Shown one piece after another: positions 22,460 to 33,579 of a DNA stretch of 64,000 nt. The DNA comes from Micropterix aruncella (Eukaryota > Arthropoda > Insecta > Lepidoptera > Micropterigidae). Numbering within the stretch: position 1 is the stretch's first letter; each line of letters opens with the position of its first letter. A model generated the notes under the pieces. It was not told the DNA's origin. It saw only the letters and a program-made list of their open reading frames with translations, and did no database searches. The position numbers and the translations under genes are program-made. The DNA is taken from NCBI GenBank assembly GCA_944548615.1, contig OX155954.1, positions 6,692,924 to 6,756,923 of the forward strand. The letters run 5' to 3'.

Positions 22460-22760
22460 ATGGCGATCGGTTGAACAGTATAGAAGTTGATATGCTGCAG
22501 CGCCTTTTAGTGGCGAGTTAGAACAAAGTGGATAGCGCGAAAATATTACCGGGGCTCAAATATCTCTGTATACCAATTTTCGAAATGTTCGGTGGAACGG
22601 TATAGAAATCAATATGCTGCAGCGCCTTCTAGTGGCGGGTTAGAACAAAGTGGATAGCGTAAAAACCTTATCCATGAAAAAATACATATATGTGCCGATT
22701 TCGTGGTGATCGGTCAAACGGTGTCGAAATCTATTAAGCTCAGATATACCAACATCCTGA
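22460..22760. repeat. Tandem array, 122-bp period
   Basis: TATGCTGCAGCGCCTTTTAG starts at 22491 and TATGCTGCAGCGCCTTCTAG at 22613. Units also share AACAAAGTGGATAGCG and a GATCGGT..AACGGT segment. A third, partial unit runs to about 22740. No coding capacity. Confidence 0.8.
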
Positions 22761-22805
22761 ACTTTACTACCAAACGCAACGTCTAAATGTCACTCATAGT
22801 TCCGC

Positions 22806-23076
22806 TACACAAGGTAGAGGACCGCGCAAGCGAACTTGAACCCGTAGCCAGACGGGAGGCCGGAGAAATCTGACTGTAAATGGAAGTAAGGGCGCGAGTG
22901 TCGGCCCGCTGGTGTAAAACCTCGTTGGCTTCTTACGGGCGAGTGGCGTAACTAGTCAGTGGACTGTTTTCGTCTCAAGTCTTCTACGCTCACCTCACTG
23001 AAGACAGAACGATCAAATATCGTTAAAACTTCCTGGGGTGGTGGGTTCGCCCGTTGTAGTTGACAGCTCCAGTTAT
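22806..23076 (-). repeat. RptA interspersed repeat, copy 4 (partial)
   Basis: This holds only the part corresponding to the first third of RptA in reverse orientation, from GTAGAGGACCGCGCAAGCG to CGGGTTCGCC-like sequence near 23050 and CAGTTATTG. It retains AAACTTCCTGGGGTGGTGGG. Confidence 0.65.
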
Positions 23077-23420
23077 TGAAGTTATTCAGATATACTTCGA
23101 CAGAAACTGTCACTCTTTTGAGGGCGATTGTTTTCCCACACACTTCATCAATTTCACATACGTTTTCGCGTAAAAAAGCTAAAATCTTAACGTTCGGGGC
23201 GCGACGTTTGAATTAACACAGCCCTCAAAACGCGAAGCTTCCAGACTTTTAATGCAATTTGCCTGTTAGAGATTAGAAGAAGCTGCAGACTCTCATCCCA
23301 TCTGACAAACTTTTCCATTAAGCCTGATCCCGGTTGATTAGCTTAAATGCGGCACTTTTCGTCGGTCAAGTACTTCAACGAAAATGCGAAGACGGTACGA
23401 GGAAATATAATTAATTATAC

Positions 23421-23432
23421 GGGGGGGGGGGG
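23421..23432. repeat. Poly-G tract
   Basis: A run of 12 G in AT-rich DNA. Confidence 0.9.
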
Positions 23433-23560
23433 AGTCTTTTAATAAACCATATTGGTCGGTTTTAACAAAATTAAAAAACTCCTCAACTAAAAAAATATAC
23501 GCTTACTAGAAAATCGGTTTTAAGAAGTGTGTATACAAATTACAATAAAAAAAGAAAGAA

Positions 23561-23633
23561 CGCCCAACGTGGGGCTCGAACCCACGACCCTGAGATTAAG
23601 AGTCTCATGCTCTACCGACTGAGCTAGCCGGGC
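23561..23633 (-). tRNA. tRNA-Lys (anticodon CTT)
   Basis: The 73-nt minus-strand sequence begins GCCCGGCTAGCTCAGTCGGT and ends CCCCACGTTGGGCG. It folds as a standard cloverleaf: the acceptor stem GCCCGGC pairs with GTTGGGC (one G-T pair), the D arm has AGCTCAGTCGGTAGAGC, the anticodon loop ACTCTTAAT gives CTT, and the T arm CGTGGGTTCGAGCCCCACG is perfect. A and B boxes are intact, there is no intron, and CCA is not encoded. A T-rich pol III terminator follows immediately on the minus strand (T7 within TTCTTTCTTTTTTT). It is identical to the copy at 26547-26619. Confidence 0.95.
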
Positions 23634-23639
23634 TGTACT

Positions 23640-24530
23640 AATCAACGTCGAATACCGCGAGTATATTCAATTTAAAGATAATAAACAGATCTAAAGAGGC
23701 CGTGTTTACTTTTATTATTATGTTATAATCTTCGATGTTATTATTGTTGGCTCAACTATCTCAGCTGTTTAGGGTCATGGGTTAATGGTCCATCACGTTA
23801 TATTGTGCTATTTTCTGCTACATACCAGTTCTATGATTTGTTTAACAATATTAATGCAAGTGCAAAGCATTGCAAGCTACATCTTTATTTTTGCAGTCGT
23901 ATTGTAAAGTCTCTTTTGATTGCTGAATTTCATAACTTCATCTTCTTTGTTCTTAGGTACACAAATTATGATTATATTTTTTAATTATCTATGTTGGTAA
24001 TATTTTACCATATGTATTTCAAAAATCTTAAATATGTGTTGTTATTTATTTATTTGAAAATGCATTGTATTTGTTTTGAATAAGAATTATTTTATTAAAA
24101 CCTATATTACTTACCATTTATTTTATTATATTACTTTTTGATACTTTTGTCATGACTTTTTGTTTCATTTTTTTTTCTCTTTCTGTTTTGTTTTCTTTCT
24201 TATAACAGTCTTTTTCTTTTTTTTTAGTTTTAAAGTTTATTCTATTTGTCTAACTCTATTTATCGGAATTTTATAGTCAATTTTAATGACGATTCTAATA
24301 TTCGAATTGCGATTAATTTTATTAGGACCACATTTAAGAGCAATTTGGTTTTATGGGCATTTTACTACAACGTTTAAAAAATTTATTTTACTATTAGAGC
24401 CCTGTCTACCTTAGAACGGGTTAGTCCCAGTTGGGTGATAGAATCAATTAAGCATGAGGTTATAGTTTTGCCATTCGGTTCCTACTATTTTGTAGCAGGA
24501 ATTGCTACAAAAATAAAGTAACTATAAAAT
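23640..24530. other. AT-rich non-coding DNA
   Basis: Long T-rich stretches (24120-24240). No gene or clear repeat end was found. Confidence 0.5.
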
Positions 24531-24534
24531 AACA

Positions 24535-24965
24535 AGTAAATATATTAAAAAGAAAACAAAACACGACTGCCGTTATACAACGTGAACTATTGTATTAATA
24601 ATAATGTTTATTACAGTTTTTTAATAAAATATTTGTGGTTTATGTATTTATCCATATAGATACATGTTTATTTCCGGAATAGACTAATTCAGACATTTAA
24701 TTTGAAACTCAACACGATATATTTATATTAATTTATTAACATTTAGACATTTAGACAACTATCTACTTAATTTTTGGACAGTTAACTTACCGTATGACAC
24801 CCGGGATGACATAAGGGTTCTAACAATATCACACACTTCTAAATCTGTTCAAGCGTTTAGAAGTTATGGTGGAATGAAAAAACGGCAAACGTACATAGAT
24901 GAACCCTGAACACAGTACACTCCTTTTTTGTCGGGCAGTCAAAGCCAAGTCTACGTCAGTGTAAA
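24535..24965 (-). repeat. Dispersed repeat RptB, copy 1
   Basis: Shared, ordered blocks include AAAACACGACTGCCGTTA, ATAGATACATGTTTATTTCC, GACATTTAGACAACTA, TTTAGAAGTTATGGTGGAAT, and ACATAGATGAACCCTGAACA next to ACACTCCTTTTTTGTCGGGCAGTC. The same blocks recur at 59690-60105 in the same orientation and at 35590-35980 in the opposite one. It is non-coding. The class is unknown. Confidence 0.7.
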
Positions 24966-25555
24966 AAGTAGTATAATATTTTGGATCGTTCTTCGTTGAC
25001 TTCTATTTTATTTTATTGTTTTCTTTCATATCGTTTCCTTTTCGCTTACTCGCTTGATAACTATGATGAACCGCAGTTGTCAAACTGCATATTCCCAGAT
25101 ACACCAATAAATTACTTTCCAAATCCATAAGGGACCAGTAGAGTCGTCCATTTGCTATTATTCCTTATTGATAAACAATAAAATATCTAATCCGTAGTCG
25201 ATTCGTCGTCTAAAAGAGTCTGAGGCAATCCCGTTTGTCCCTGGGGCCATAATTCTCGTTTCGTCGTTGTTGGCGGACTGGCGCATCCATCAGCGCCATC
25301 AAGGCGATTGGCACCTGCCTCTTGGGCCCCGCCGTAAAATTATCATCCTCCGGGGCGGACGGAGTGTAATGTATCCACATAGCTGAAGCGGGCTTCGGGG
25401 CTTTCACGGGCCTCGCTGTCTGCGCTGTCGATTCATAAATTATGCACGCGTCTGCTTACGGGACGACATTGTAGCGTTGCGGACGATTTCTTTCGATCAG
25501 GGGTGTCGAAGGGGCACCTTTGGCCAACCCCAGTAGCTACGCATAACATCTAAAG

Positions 25556-26480
25556 TTTTCTTCGCAGGCGTACTTTTTAAAACGAATTTAGTAGTGTGGT
25601 TTTTTAAAAACTTTTTTCAGTCGCGAACATCCGGGCACAGGTCACACACGGACCTTGCAAGTTTTTACTGTCACATGTAATAAAAAAAAATCCACAAAAC
25701 ATGTCCGTGGCTTTCCTGGACGTGGTCTCCTAACTGTCCTGTCCGTATATTAACATCTTCGCTTATGTCATATTTTTTTCCTCACAAGACACAAAATCAA
25801 TGATTAGCCATGGATGACGTATCACTTTGAAACAACTCACATTTTGCGCCTGCTAAAACAATGTTTATGTAACGTTTTCTAGAAATTTATTTTCACTGAT
25901 GTCTCTGGCTCTAAGAGAAGTACATGAAGCCATAAGAAACTTATTTTTGAAAATAGCCCTGAAAATAGCACTTTGAGAAAACGGCCATCCATTTAATTAA
26001 ATTGGAGGCCGTTTTCTCAAAGCCGAGTCTACGTCAAGCCGAGTCTACTCAAAGCCGAGTCTACTTCAGTGAAAAGAAATTTCTTAAATTTAAGGCCGTT
26101 TTCTCAAAGTGACACATCAGGGTCATTTTCAAAAATGATTTTCTAATGGCTTCATGTACTTATCTCAGAGCCGGAGATATCAGTCAAAATAAATTTCTTA
26201 AATTGAAGGCCGTTTTCTCAAGTGATACGTCATCCATGGATAATCTTTGATTTTGTGTCTTGTGAGGAATAAAATATGATATAAGCGAAGATGTTAATAC
26301 ACAGACATATTAGGATACCATGTTCAGAGAAGCCATGGACGTGTTTTTTCGAGATTTATTTGATTACCTGGGCCTGGGACAGCAAAAACTTGTCCTGTCT
26401 GTGTATGAGCCCTGCCCGGATGTCCGCGACTGAAAAAAGTTTTTAAAAAAACACACTACTAAATCCTTTAAAAAAGCACG
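25556..26480. repeat. Large foldback (inverted-repeat) element
   Basis: The left arm (about 25560-26000) and right arm (about 26110-26480) are imperfect inverted copies. Left blocks TTTTTTCAGTCGCGAACATCC, GCTTATGTCATA and TGGATGACGTATCACTTTG are mirrored by GGATGTCCGCGACTGAAAAA, TATGATATAAGC and AAGTGATACGTCATCCATGG. The centre repeats AGGCCGTTTTCTCAAAG and AAGCCGAGTCTAC several times in both orientations. No ORF is present. It lies directly beside the second tRNA-Lys gene. Confidence 0.75.
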
Positions 26481-26546
26481 CCGGCATAAATTACAAAAGG
26501 AAATAATCGAAAAAAAATACAATAAGAAATAATCGGAAAAAAAATC

Positions 26547-26619
26547 CGCCCAACGTGGGGCTCGAACCCACGACCCTGAGATTAAGAGTCTCATGCTCTA
26601 CCGACTGAGCTAGCCGGGC
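26547..26619 (-). tRNA. tRNA-Lys (anticodon CTT), second copy
   Basis: All 73 nt are identical to the copy at 23561-23633, with the same cloverleaf, CTT anticodon and intact internal promoter boxes. On the minus strand, GGA TTTTTTTT follows the 3' end as a pol III terminator. The immediate flanks differ from the first copy, so this is a separate gene and not a long tandem duplication. The two genes lie 2.9 kb apart in the same orientation. Confidence 0.95.
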
Positions 26620-27465
26620 TGTTGGCGTCCTGTCGCTCATCCCAATATACATTCGCTCCCTCGTATGTTACAAAGCAACGACACACCTTTGCCTCGTATA
26701 TTACGTGGCAGACTGCCGGTAGATGGCAGCAGTACCCGGGGTGAATGACGACTTTCGCTCTAGGAGATTGACGTGAAATAATAATAAATGACACACCAAG
26801 CAGACTGGATGAGCGGCAGTCCGTCCGTCTGCCATTTACTCTGAAGTAGCAGATATCACATTATGCATAAAATAGCGGAAATAAGAAAAGCGGGTTGAGA
26901 GTATCCCTTCCTTTAATATTGAACATATCAACAAAAATGCAAGAGTGAATTCAGATGTTTATTTCCATTACGTAATATTTTGATTTATTTTATAAAGATT
27001 TACTACTACTTTTATTATTTAATTATTATAGTGATTTTTTAATTATTATTTTTGCTTATTTCTTTATTTTGCTATTACAATTTCGTAACCATTTTGATCC
27101 TAGCTTATTAAATAAATATGTTAGGAAACATTTTTCATAAAATTACATTTAATATTGCGATCATATAAACTTGGTGTTTTTCTTGGAACAGGCGCTGGCT
27201 GTCTAAGTAAGAGTGACGCAGAATCATATTGTTTAATAATTGTTATATATTTTATTGAATAAAATTAAATGAAATGACTTTTACATGTTGATGTGGGGAG
27301 GGAGGGAGGCAAAAGTCATATTTTTCAATGTCCGACATAATATCTATTAATCTAAATTATATCGACGAAGTCTATAAAATAGCGCTACACGTGTTTAATT
27401 TCAAAAAGTATTTTTTTAAATTCATTATTACATTTTTAATTCATTTTATTGTGATTGCTTCAGTG
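26620..27465. other. No gene recognised
   Basis: It contains a CCGGTAGATGGCAGCA word at 26716 (see findings) and AT-rich DNA. Short open frames are unconvincing. Confidence 0.45.
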
Positions 27466-27469
27466 TATC

Positions 27470-27684
27470 ATGAGAAATATTCACTTGACAAGCAGACAGA
27501 CAACAGACGGGGACACAAGATCATAATAAAAACGTCATGTTTCCGTCTCTGGCTCTAGATTAAAATGTGTACACCTACCCAGGTGTACACATTTTAACCT
27601 AGAGCCAGTGACGGAAACATGACGTTATTTATTATGATTTTATGTTCTGTGTGTCTGTCTGCTTGTCAAGTGAATATTTCTCAT
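27470..27684. repeat. Palindromic foldback element, about 215 bp
   Basis: The arms start ATGAGAAATATTCACTTGAC and end with the mirror GTCAAGTGAATATTTCTCAT. They continue inward through GCAGACAGACA / TGTCTGTCTGC, AAACGTCATGTTTCCGTC / GACGGAAACATGACGTTA and TGTGTACACCT / AGGTGTACACA. The loop is only about 4 nt. No TSD was identified. Confidence 0.85.
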
Positions 27685-27769
27685 GAATTATTTTATATGA
27701 GTGTTAGTTCAGACAAATACTATAAAATAATTGAAGGGATTAGGATGCGTCCATCTTAGGCCGATAAAG

Positions 27770-28205
27770 CAACTCATTTCGATACATCATTCTTCTGTTT
27801 ACACGCACTCTTTTACAGTCCATTCTGCTCGTTTAAGGACTCAGCTCCCTTACTCTATTAGGCATACTCTTCGTTGCATACTTTCAAAAAGTTGTTGAAG
27901 AAACATTTATTTTTACACAGCCACTAACCAAATACCTCACCTTGACCTCTCCTTTATCCTGCCCTGGGCAACCTTAGCATAAGTCACTGACATATATTTG
28001 TATGTTTATTTTAAATTTAACTTTACTACTTCTTTGTGTATTGTAAGGTGAAAATTAGGAATAATTTTATCAAATGGTTGACTGTAAGATATCGCTATCG
28101 CGATAAGTCCGCCATTTGGGCTCAAATTGTCTTTTTTATAAAACCAGTGTATTGTTCATTAAGTTATGTTTTTATAGCACAATAAAGTTATTCTATTCTA
28201 TTCTA
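27770..28205 (+). mobile_element. Non-LTR retrotransposon 3' end with (TTCTA)n tail
   Basis: Two overlapping reading frames give HSFTVHSARLRTQLPYSIRH and then SLHTFKKLLKKHLFLHSH followed by a stop, which is the normal C-terminus of a CR1/jockey ORF2 broken by one frameshift near 27870. The 3' UTR ends in AATAAAGTTATTCTATTCTA, giving a (TTCTA)n tail. It resembles the fragment at 4183-4569. Confidence 0.65.
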
Positions 28206-29830
28206 TTATTTTATTTTAAGGGCCCAGTGACCTGCTAAAGCAACTTCTCGCGAGGGCGATAGTAGAATTCTCTTGCAAATGGTTCTGCTAGCAAACATAC
28301 GATGTAACTAAAGAATAAAGATATGTAAATTACTCAATGTGTTCCATGTAGCGAGAAATTCATTCACGAATTTCGGTAAAAAATATTAAACGGTTTTCTT
28401 ATGAGATATACAACGAAAAAAACGTAAATTTAAAAAACACTAAGCAAATTGGAGACATTTTAAATTTATTTTTCTAGTAAAATTCGGCAAAAAGTGACTA
28501 TATTTTTTTGCGGAGTTCTTTTCTATTGCTGATTTTTCCCTGAATTTTAATGAAAAAAAAACAATAAATTTTGAAAAAGGATTCATCAACTCATTGACTC
28601 AACTCATTGAATAAATTATGGTAACAATAACATAACGTAAAATAGCAAAGATATTTTATTTTAAAAATCGGAACCTGAAAACCATTTTGGACATTCTGGC
28701 TCGTTTTTGCTGTTACATGTTATCAAAGAAATATAAAAAAACATATTCATGGCCTCAGGTGTGACGTAATTACATACAATTTGACTTGACATGCTATGAA
28801 GAAAAAAAATTTTTTGGCTTTCAAGTAGGTATGTATTATAATATTGTGAGTATTTTTCATCATACTTTCATAAAAGTTATGTTGATATACTTGCATTGCC
28901 CTTTCTAATCATTTGTATTTTAGCTGTATATTAATGGATAGGTACCAAATAGGATAGAATACTTGAAATCCAAAATATTTTTCTAGTGTTTGGGGTAAAT
29001 TCGGACGGCTCGGAGCTGCAGCCATACAAAACATACAAGATCGCTCATACAAAAATAATATTATCCGATATTTTTTTTTTTGTATTACCTAATTTCTTTC
29101 ATCATAATACAAACATGTAAACCTTTGATACTTTAAACCTTTGTCTAACTATTCGTATAAATTTTGTAGGTAAAACATTTGTAATAATAACTTGAATGTT
29201 GATTATACAATGTAATATTTTGGGTGGTACTCCTCGTGGCCAGGTGCCTAAGTGTGCCAGGTGCTTATATCGTCGTCGCTTCGGCGTCGTCGCGGCGTCG
29301 CGACGCCGATTCACGCACGTGCTCCAAAAATAGACATCCCGAAAATAAAGCATTTTACTCCGGTAATTGCTTTCGTCGCCATTTTCGATTCAATCTTCTG
29401 TCGGAGCGTTACCTTTCAGCCGTGCTTCGCCCACCTGCCGTTCCATTCGTCAAAAGGCTTGCTGTCTCTCTCGATCGCGAGTCGCCAGGGCCGGATTTGA
29501 AATCAGTCGATAATTTAGATTATGTTAACTATTTTTATCCTACTAATTTATTTTTAACGTATTACATTATTGTGAATATTTTATAATTGTTTATATTTCA
29601 TGCATTAGTTAAATCGTAATCGATATATTTTTAACTTCGACTATTATCGGTTGATGTTATGTTTTGTTATGAATTTAAATCATCACATAAGAGATTGAAG
29701 TTTGACCACAAACGATCAGCACAGCACTAGAACTCGTTTAACTTATAGAAAGCATGTGTGGGTGCCAATTTTCTTTCAATAAAGCTCTCGAAAACTTTTG
29801 TTTGTTAGTTTATACTCTTAATTGTGAAAA
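28206..29830. other. No gene recognised; GC-rich patch at 29220-29500
   Basis: This is mostly AT-rich. At 29265-29310 is a CpG-rich stretch of repeated CGTCG/GCGTCG words. Overlapping open frames there have no recognisable domain. Confidence 0.4.
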
Positions 29831-29832
29831 CG

Positions 29833-30078
29833 TCACAATGGGCGGGTTTATTGTCATATGACAATCTCTTACAACCAACCCTACTATGACGTGTTATATG
29901 TATGTGTGCGTGTAACATATCTGTAAGTGTGCGTCTTGTTATTGCATTCCATCGACAGAATTGAAAATGCAATTCCGTTAATTAGATCCCAACGGAAAAT
30001 GGTGACCCAGCCGGGAATCGAACCCGGGACCTTACAATGTAAGATCAGGCGACCTAACCACTATGCCACCGGAACTCC
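29833..30078 (-). mobile_element. tRNA-derived SINE, copy 1
   Basis: On the minus strand the head reads TCCGGTGGCATAGTGGTTAG (A box) and GGGTTCGATTCCCGGCTGGG (B box). It is followed by a tRNA-unrelated body (CCATTTTCCGTTGGGATC, GAATTGCATTTTCAATTC) and a tail near AATAAACCCGCCCATTGTGA. A second copy lies at 56580-56795 in plus orientation. The acceptor and anticodon stems do not form, so it is not a tRNA gene. Confidence 0.75.
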
Positions 30079-30079
30079 A

Positions 30080-30560
30080 GTAGCCTAGTTTGGAGAGAAA
30101 GGCAGTTAAAAAGCTTAAAACGAACGTAATTAAAGGACTTTTGTGTCTCTGTTTGATGCACTCTGGGAAGAGCAATGTTTAACCTGTGGCGAGTGTCATT
30201 CTTTGTCTAGTTCACGGGTTTTAAAGATAATTCTGGCTACGGATTAGATTTCGGCCCTGGTGAAACACCCACCCGCGTCGCACCCTCGAGCCCTTTTATC
30301 TCAGGAAAGTACAGCAACTCATTAAAACATTTTCAACTAGCGATCGGAGAGTTGCGACAGGCGGCGAAAACTAACATAAATTTCCACCAAAGCCGATACG
30401 TTGCAAACTACATAAACCAGGAACAAGTTGTAGCAAGTGATCCCAGCAGATTCATTGTAGCTATGTTTTTATACTCATGTCATCGAAGGCAATACGGGTA
30501 CTAACCCCCCATTAAAAAAAAAAAATAAACATCATAAAAAAAACGTCTTCAATTGACTGT
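30080..30560. other. No gene recognised
   Basis: Spacer between the SINE and the MITE. It contains a poly-A-like stretch at 30515-30530. Confidence 0.45.
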
Positions 30561-30561
30561 A

Positions 30562-31339
30562 TAGTCTACGAAATATTATTTGACAAAAGTGTCGTTAAAT
30601 TGTCATAAAATAAACAGTGATCCCCAACTAGTTGTAATCGTTTATTTTACTATGGAGATCGATTCTACCTGCGTGGAACACTTTAACAAACGCTTTAAAG
30701 GCACAAACTGACCGCTGCAACGGGTTTGATCATAACATCTTGAACTTTATACCACCAACGATCAGAATAAATATTGCAGTATAGGTACCTAACAATAATT
30801 GTAAAATGGTTTCGAAATCGAACTGTTGCTGTTACACTAATTAATAGTCTTAATCGTTTAGCTACTTACCATGTTAAATTCGGTGATTACCGATTTCGAT
30901 TTTGCAATTACCGATTTCGATTTTGCAATTCTTGTAAAATGTCTACTTCATACAGATATATTAAAATACACACTAATTACTAATGATTTCGAAATCGAAC
31001 TGTTAGGGTTTCACTAATTAATAGTCCTAATCGTTTAGATTTTTAGCCTAGCGTCCTAATAATTTTGTTACTTTTTACTACAATAAAGATTTTTCCTAAA
31101 TTAAATCTATTGCTTATTAAGCTGTCATTGAAAGATTCGGAAGGAAATGTTATTATTAGTTTTTTTGCTTGAAAACTGATACGTATAAATAATTAATATT
31201 ATTAAGCGATCAAGGCGATTTAGTCTAACCATATCAAGCCATTAGACATTCGACGATAGGAGTGAAAAAGGTCTCGATCGATGTAAAAAAAGTACCAATA
31301 TGCTAACGACACTTTTGTCAAATAGTATTTCGTCGACTA
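30562..31339. mobile_element. TA-flanked MITE (Tc1/mariner-type), copy 2
   Basis: It has the same terminal inverted repeats as 21641-22279 (TAGTCTACGAAATATTATTT at the left, mirrored TAGTCGACGAAATACTATTT at the right) with TA on both sides. At 778 bp it is longer than copy 1 because of internal duplications, including ATTACCGATTTCGATTTTGC twice (about 30885-30925) and GATTTCGAAATCGAACTGTT twice. It is non-coding. Confidence 0.8.
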
Positions 31340-31342
31340 TAC

Positions 31343-31377
31343 TCACAGGTGCGCTAAAAAAGTAGCGCACCTGTGAC
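31343..31377. repeat. Short perfect hairpin
   Basis: TCACAGGTGCGCTA and TAGCGCACCTGTGA form a 14-bp perfect stem around a 6-nt loop, immediately beside the MITE end. TAGCGCACC recurs at about 31387. Confidence 0.85.
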
Positions 31378-31559
31378 CGCCATAAAGTAGCGCACCATTT
31401 TTTTATAGACCGTCACAATTAAAATGATAGTACTTCCTGGAATTTCGCAATATCAGGCTCATGTACGACGAAACCAATACATGCAAGGTTGGATTTAAAA
31501 ATGTGATCTAACTATAACTGCTCGTCCGAGTTCTGATTAACAGTGAAACCAAGAAAAGC

Positions 31560-31830
31560 CACCCAGTAATAGAACGCATCTCACAAATGAGTAAATTTAG
31601 CCTGATATGCTGAAATTTGCACACGAAAAACCACCAAGCGGACAGTAAACTTACTTCCATCTGAAAGGAGAGACCTATAGCACTGTGAAGCACCCAAATA
31701 CCTGGGAGTGACCTTCGACCGTTCTCTAACTTACAAAGCTCATTGTCACAACACGAACAAGAAGGTGCTCCAGAAATAGAATCGTAAGCAATCTAACTGT
31801 GAGTACATGGGAGCAGCTGCTATGAGCTGG
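31560..31830 (+). pseudogene. Non-LTR RT thumb-region remnant
   Basis: The frame reading HPKYLGVTFDRSLTYKAHCH, then NTNKKVLQK, a stop, and a degraded NxxRK.....YMGA matches the RT thumb region of jockey/RTE-like elements (KYLGVTLDR.L.yk.H...t..Kv..r...i..L.g..wGa). There are several stops and it is old. Confidence 0.6.
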
Positions 31831-32689
31831 CTGCGGGACTTTTTCTGTGACAAACTTTATTGTAAGAGATTACCCTTGTCTTTGAAAAATGTCAATGCCT
31901 GTTTGTGACTGTAACTTTATTAGAGGCATGGTGGAAAATAAAAGTATGACAACTGTAATTAAAACTCCCAGTTCCCTTAGGAAATATTCATAATTATATT
32001 TACCTCTGAAGCTCTCAAAATTAATTCATCGGTATGAAGTTTGTAGCGCTGCTTTTCAGCGGTAAATTTAGTTTTCGCACATAATAACGCTGCTATGACT
32101 TGTAACTTTGACACTCGAACCGTGTCGAAAACAGCCGCACGGGATATTATAGAGAAAATGAAACACTCAGGAAGGGCAGTCAGTATCGGTATTTCGGTGT
32201 TGCGGTTACCAACCGTCTTCAATAGGTACTGTGTAACGTTTATTTAGCTTATGCTGGTGATTATGATATTATTGAAGCCTATTTAGAGGACGAAGCAGCC
32301 ATCTACAAATCACTCATCAAATCAGCCTCAATTCAAATTTATTCATTCAGAATATACATACAATAAAAGCATGAATTATCAATTAAAGCTAATTATCGCA
32401 TATTAGAATTCGTCAGTTGCTAGTAATATATTAATATATGTAGATATAAAACTATTAAAGCAGAAATATTATCGACAATAGCGTTGACTACAGTTGGCTT
32501 TACACGGCACTCTATACAAAAAATAATCACACAATAGAAAGTATCAAAACAAAATTGGAAAAAAAACAATGTGTGTATATGGACAGGTATGTTACGTTAA
32601 TCATTGTAATCTACATAATATTAAATATTAAATTCATAATATTATTATTAAACAATAAAAACTAAAATGAAAATATACGCCCCAAAAAG

Positions 32690-32795
32690 TCGACCTTCGC
32701 TAGAGCGGATAAAATAGCAATAGGCATCTTTGAAAGCAAAATACTCCGCAGAATCTTCGGTACTGCATACAGGAGGAAGGCGTTTAAAAGAAAGA
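32690..32795 (+). pseudogene. RTE-like retrotransposon C-terminal scrap
   Basis: The translation FARADKIAIGIFESKILRRI followed by FGTAYRR matches the hallmark f.RKILRRIfGp segment C-terminal to RT in RTE/R-type non-LTR elements. About 30 codons survive without other motifs. Confidence 0.5.
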
Positions 32796-32799
32796 AAAT

Positions 32800-33485
32800 A
32801 TTATTTATTAAAGATTTATGTAAACAATTACAGCACTATGATTTGTCCCCAAAAAATAGCGAGATATAGTGGCAAACAGTTAGGTTAGGAATGCGACTAA
32901 ATGAAGATGGGTAGATAAAATCCACGAACATCTGGAGCGGGATTAGTATAATAATATGCTCATTTGTTCCCTCAGTTCGCTCCATATCTTGGAGGCCGCA
33001 TATCTAAACGATCCTTTGAAAGATGATAGTATGTATCGCGGAATGGTTAGAAGCGACTCCCGGCCCCGAGTGATCGACCTGTGAAATTCGCCTACTTTGT
33101 GCAGGTTTTCTTGTAGATATGCAGGTGTTTTGGGATATATTTAATATTTTTTGTTAGGTGGCTTAGAATTTAATTCATTTGTCTTCGATATTTGCCCTTT
33201 ATGTGTGAAAACTTTTAATTGGCCTTCAATGCTTATTTCTCAATGTGTACCTTATATATGTTTAACTAGCTGTAAGTTTTCCTAGGAAATGAAAATAAAA
33301 TAAATAAAACGAGTTTCATGTTAACTTAATTTAGCATATACAGGTGAATTTTAATATTGATTCTTCTTGTGGGTGAATTAAAACGAGCGAGTAAGCAACT
33401 TTTAATTGTTTTAAAAATGGGAAAAACTGTTTTTTTTCTTGTAAATTGGGAAATTTTTCATGTATAAAAAAAAGTATAACAAGCG
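32800..33485. other. No gene recognised
   Basis: This is AT-rich. The phrase AAAACGAGCGAGTAAGCAAC near 33382 recurs in diverged form near 62885, which indicates another old interspersed repeat. Confidence 0.4.
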
Positions 33486-33491
33486 TTGAAT

Positions 33492-33574
33492 GCACTGCGT
33501 CATCTAGCGGTAGGTAAAATATCGCGAATAAACAATATGTGCGATATTTTATCTACCGCTAGATGGTGCAGCGC
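33492..33574. repeat. CTAGATGG palindrome, copy 1
   Basis: The arms GCACTGCGTCATCTAGCGGT (left) and ACCGCTAGATGGTGCAGCGC (right), with TAAAATATCGC / GCGATATTTTA inside, flank a loop GAATAAACAATATGT. The same design and loop recur at 45822-45900. Each arm contains a word resembling the animal CTCF core. Confidence 0.8.
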
Positions 33575-33579
33575 ATTCA

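Noticed and set aside
29224..29586. Overlapping open frames in a GC-rich patch as a gene
   Set aside because: Composition alone explains the openness. There are no domains, splice sites or codon bias favouring one frame.
29995..30078. A tRNA gene on the minus strand (good T arm and B box)
   Set aside because: The acceptor ends do not pair and no anticodon stem of proper size forms. The head is followed by a body shared with 56580-56795, so it is a tRNA-derived SINE.
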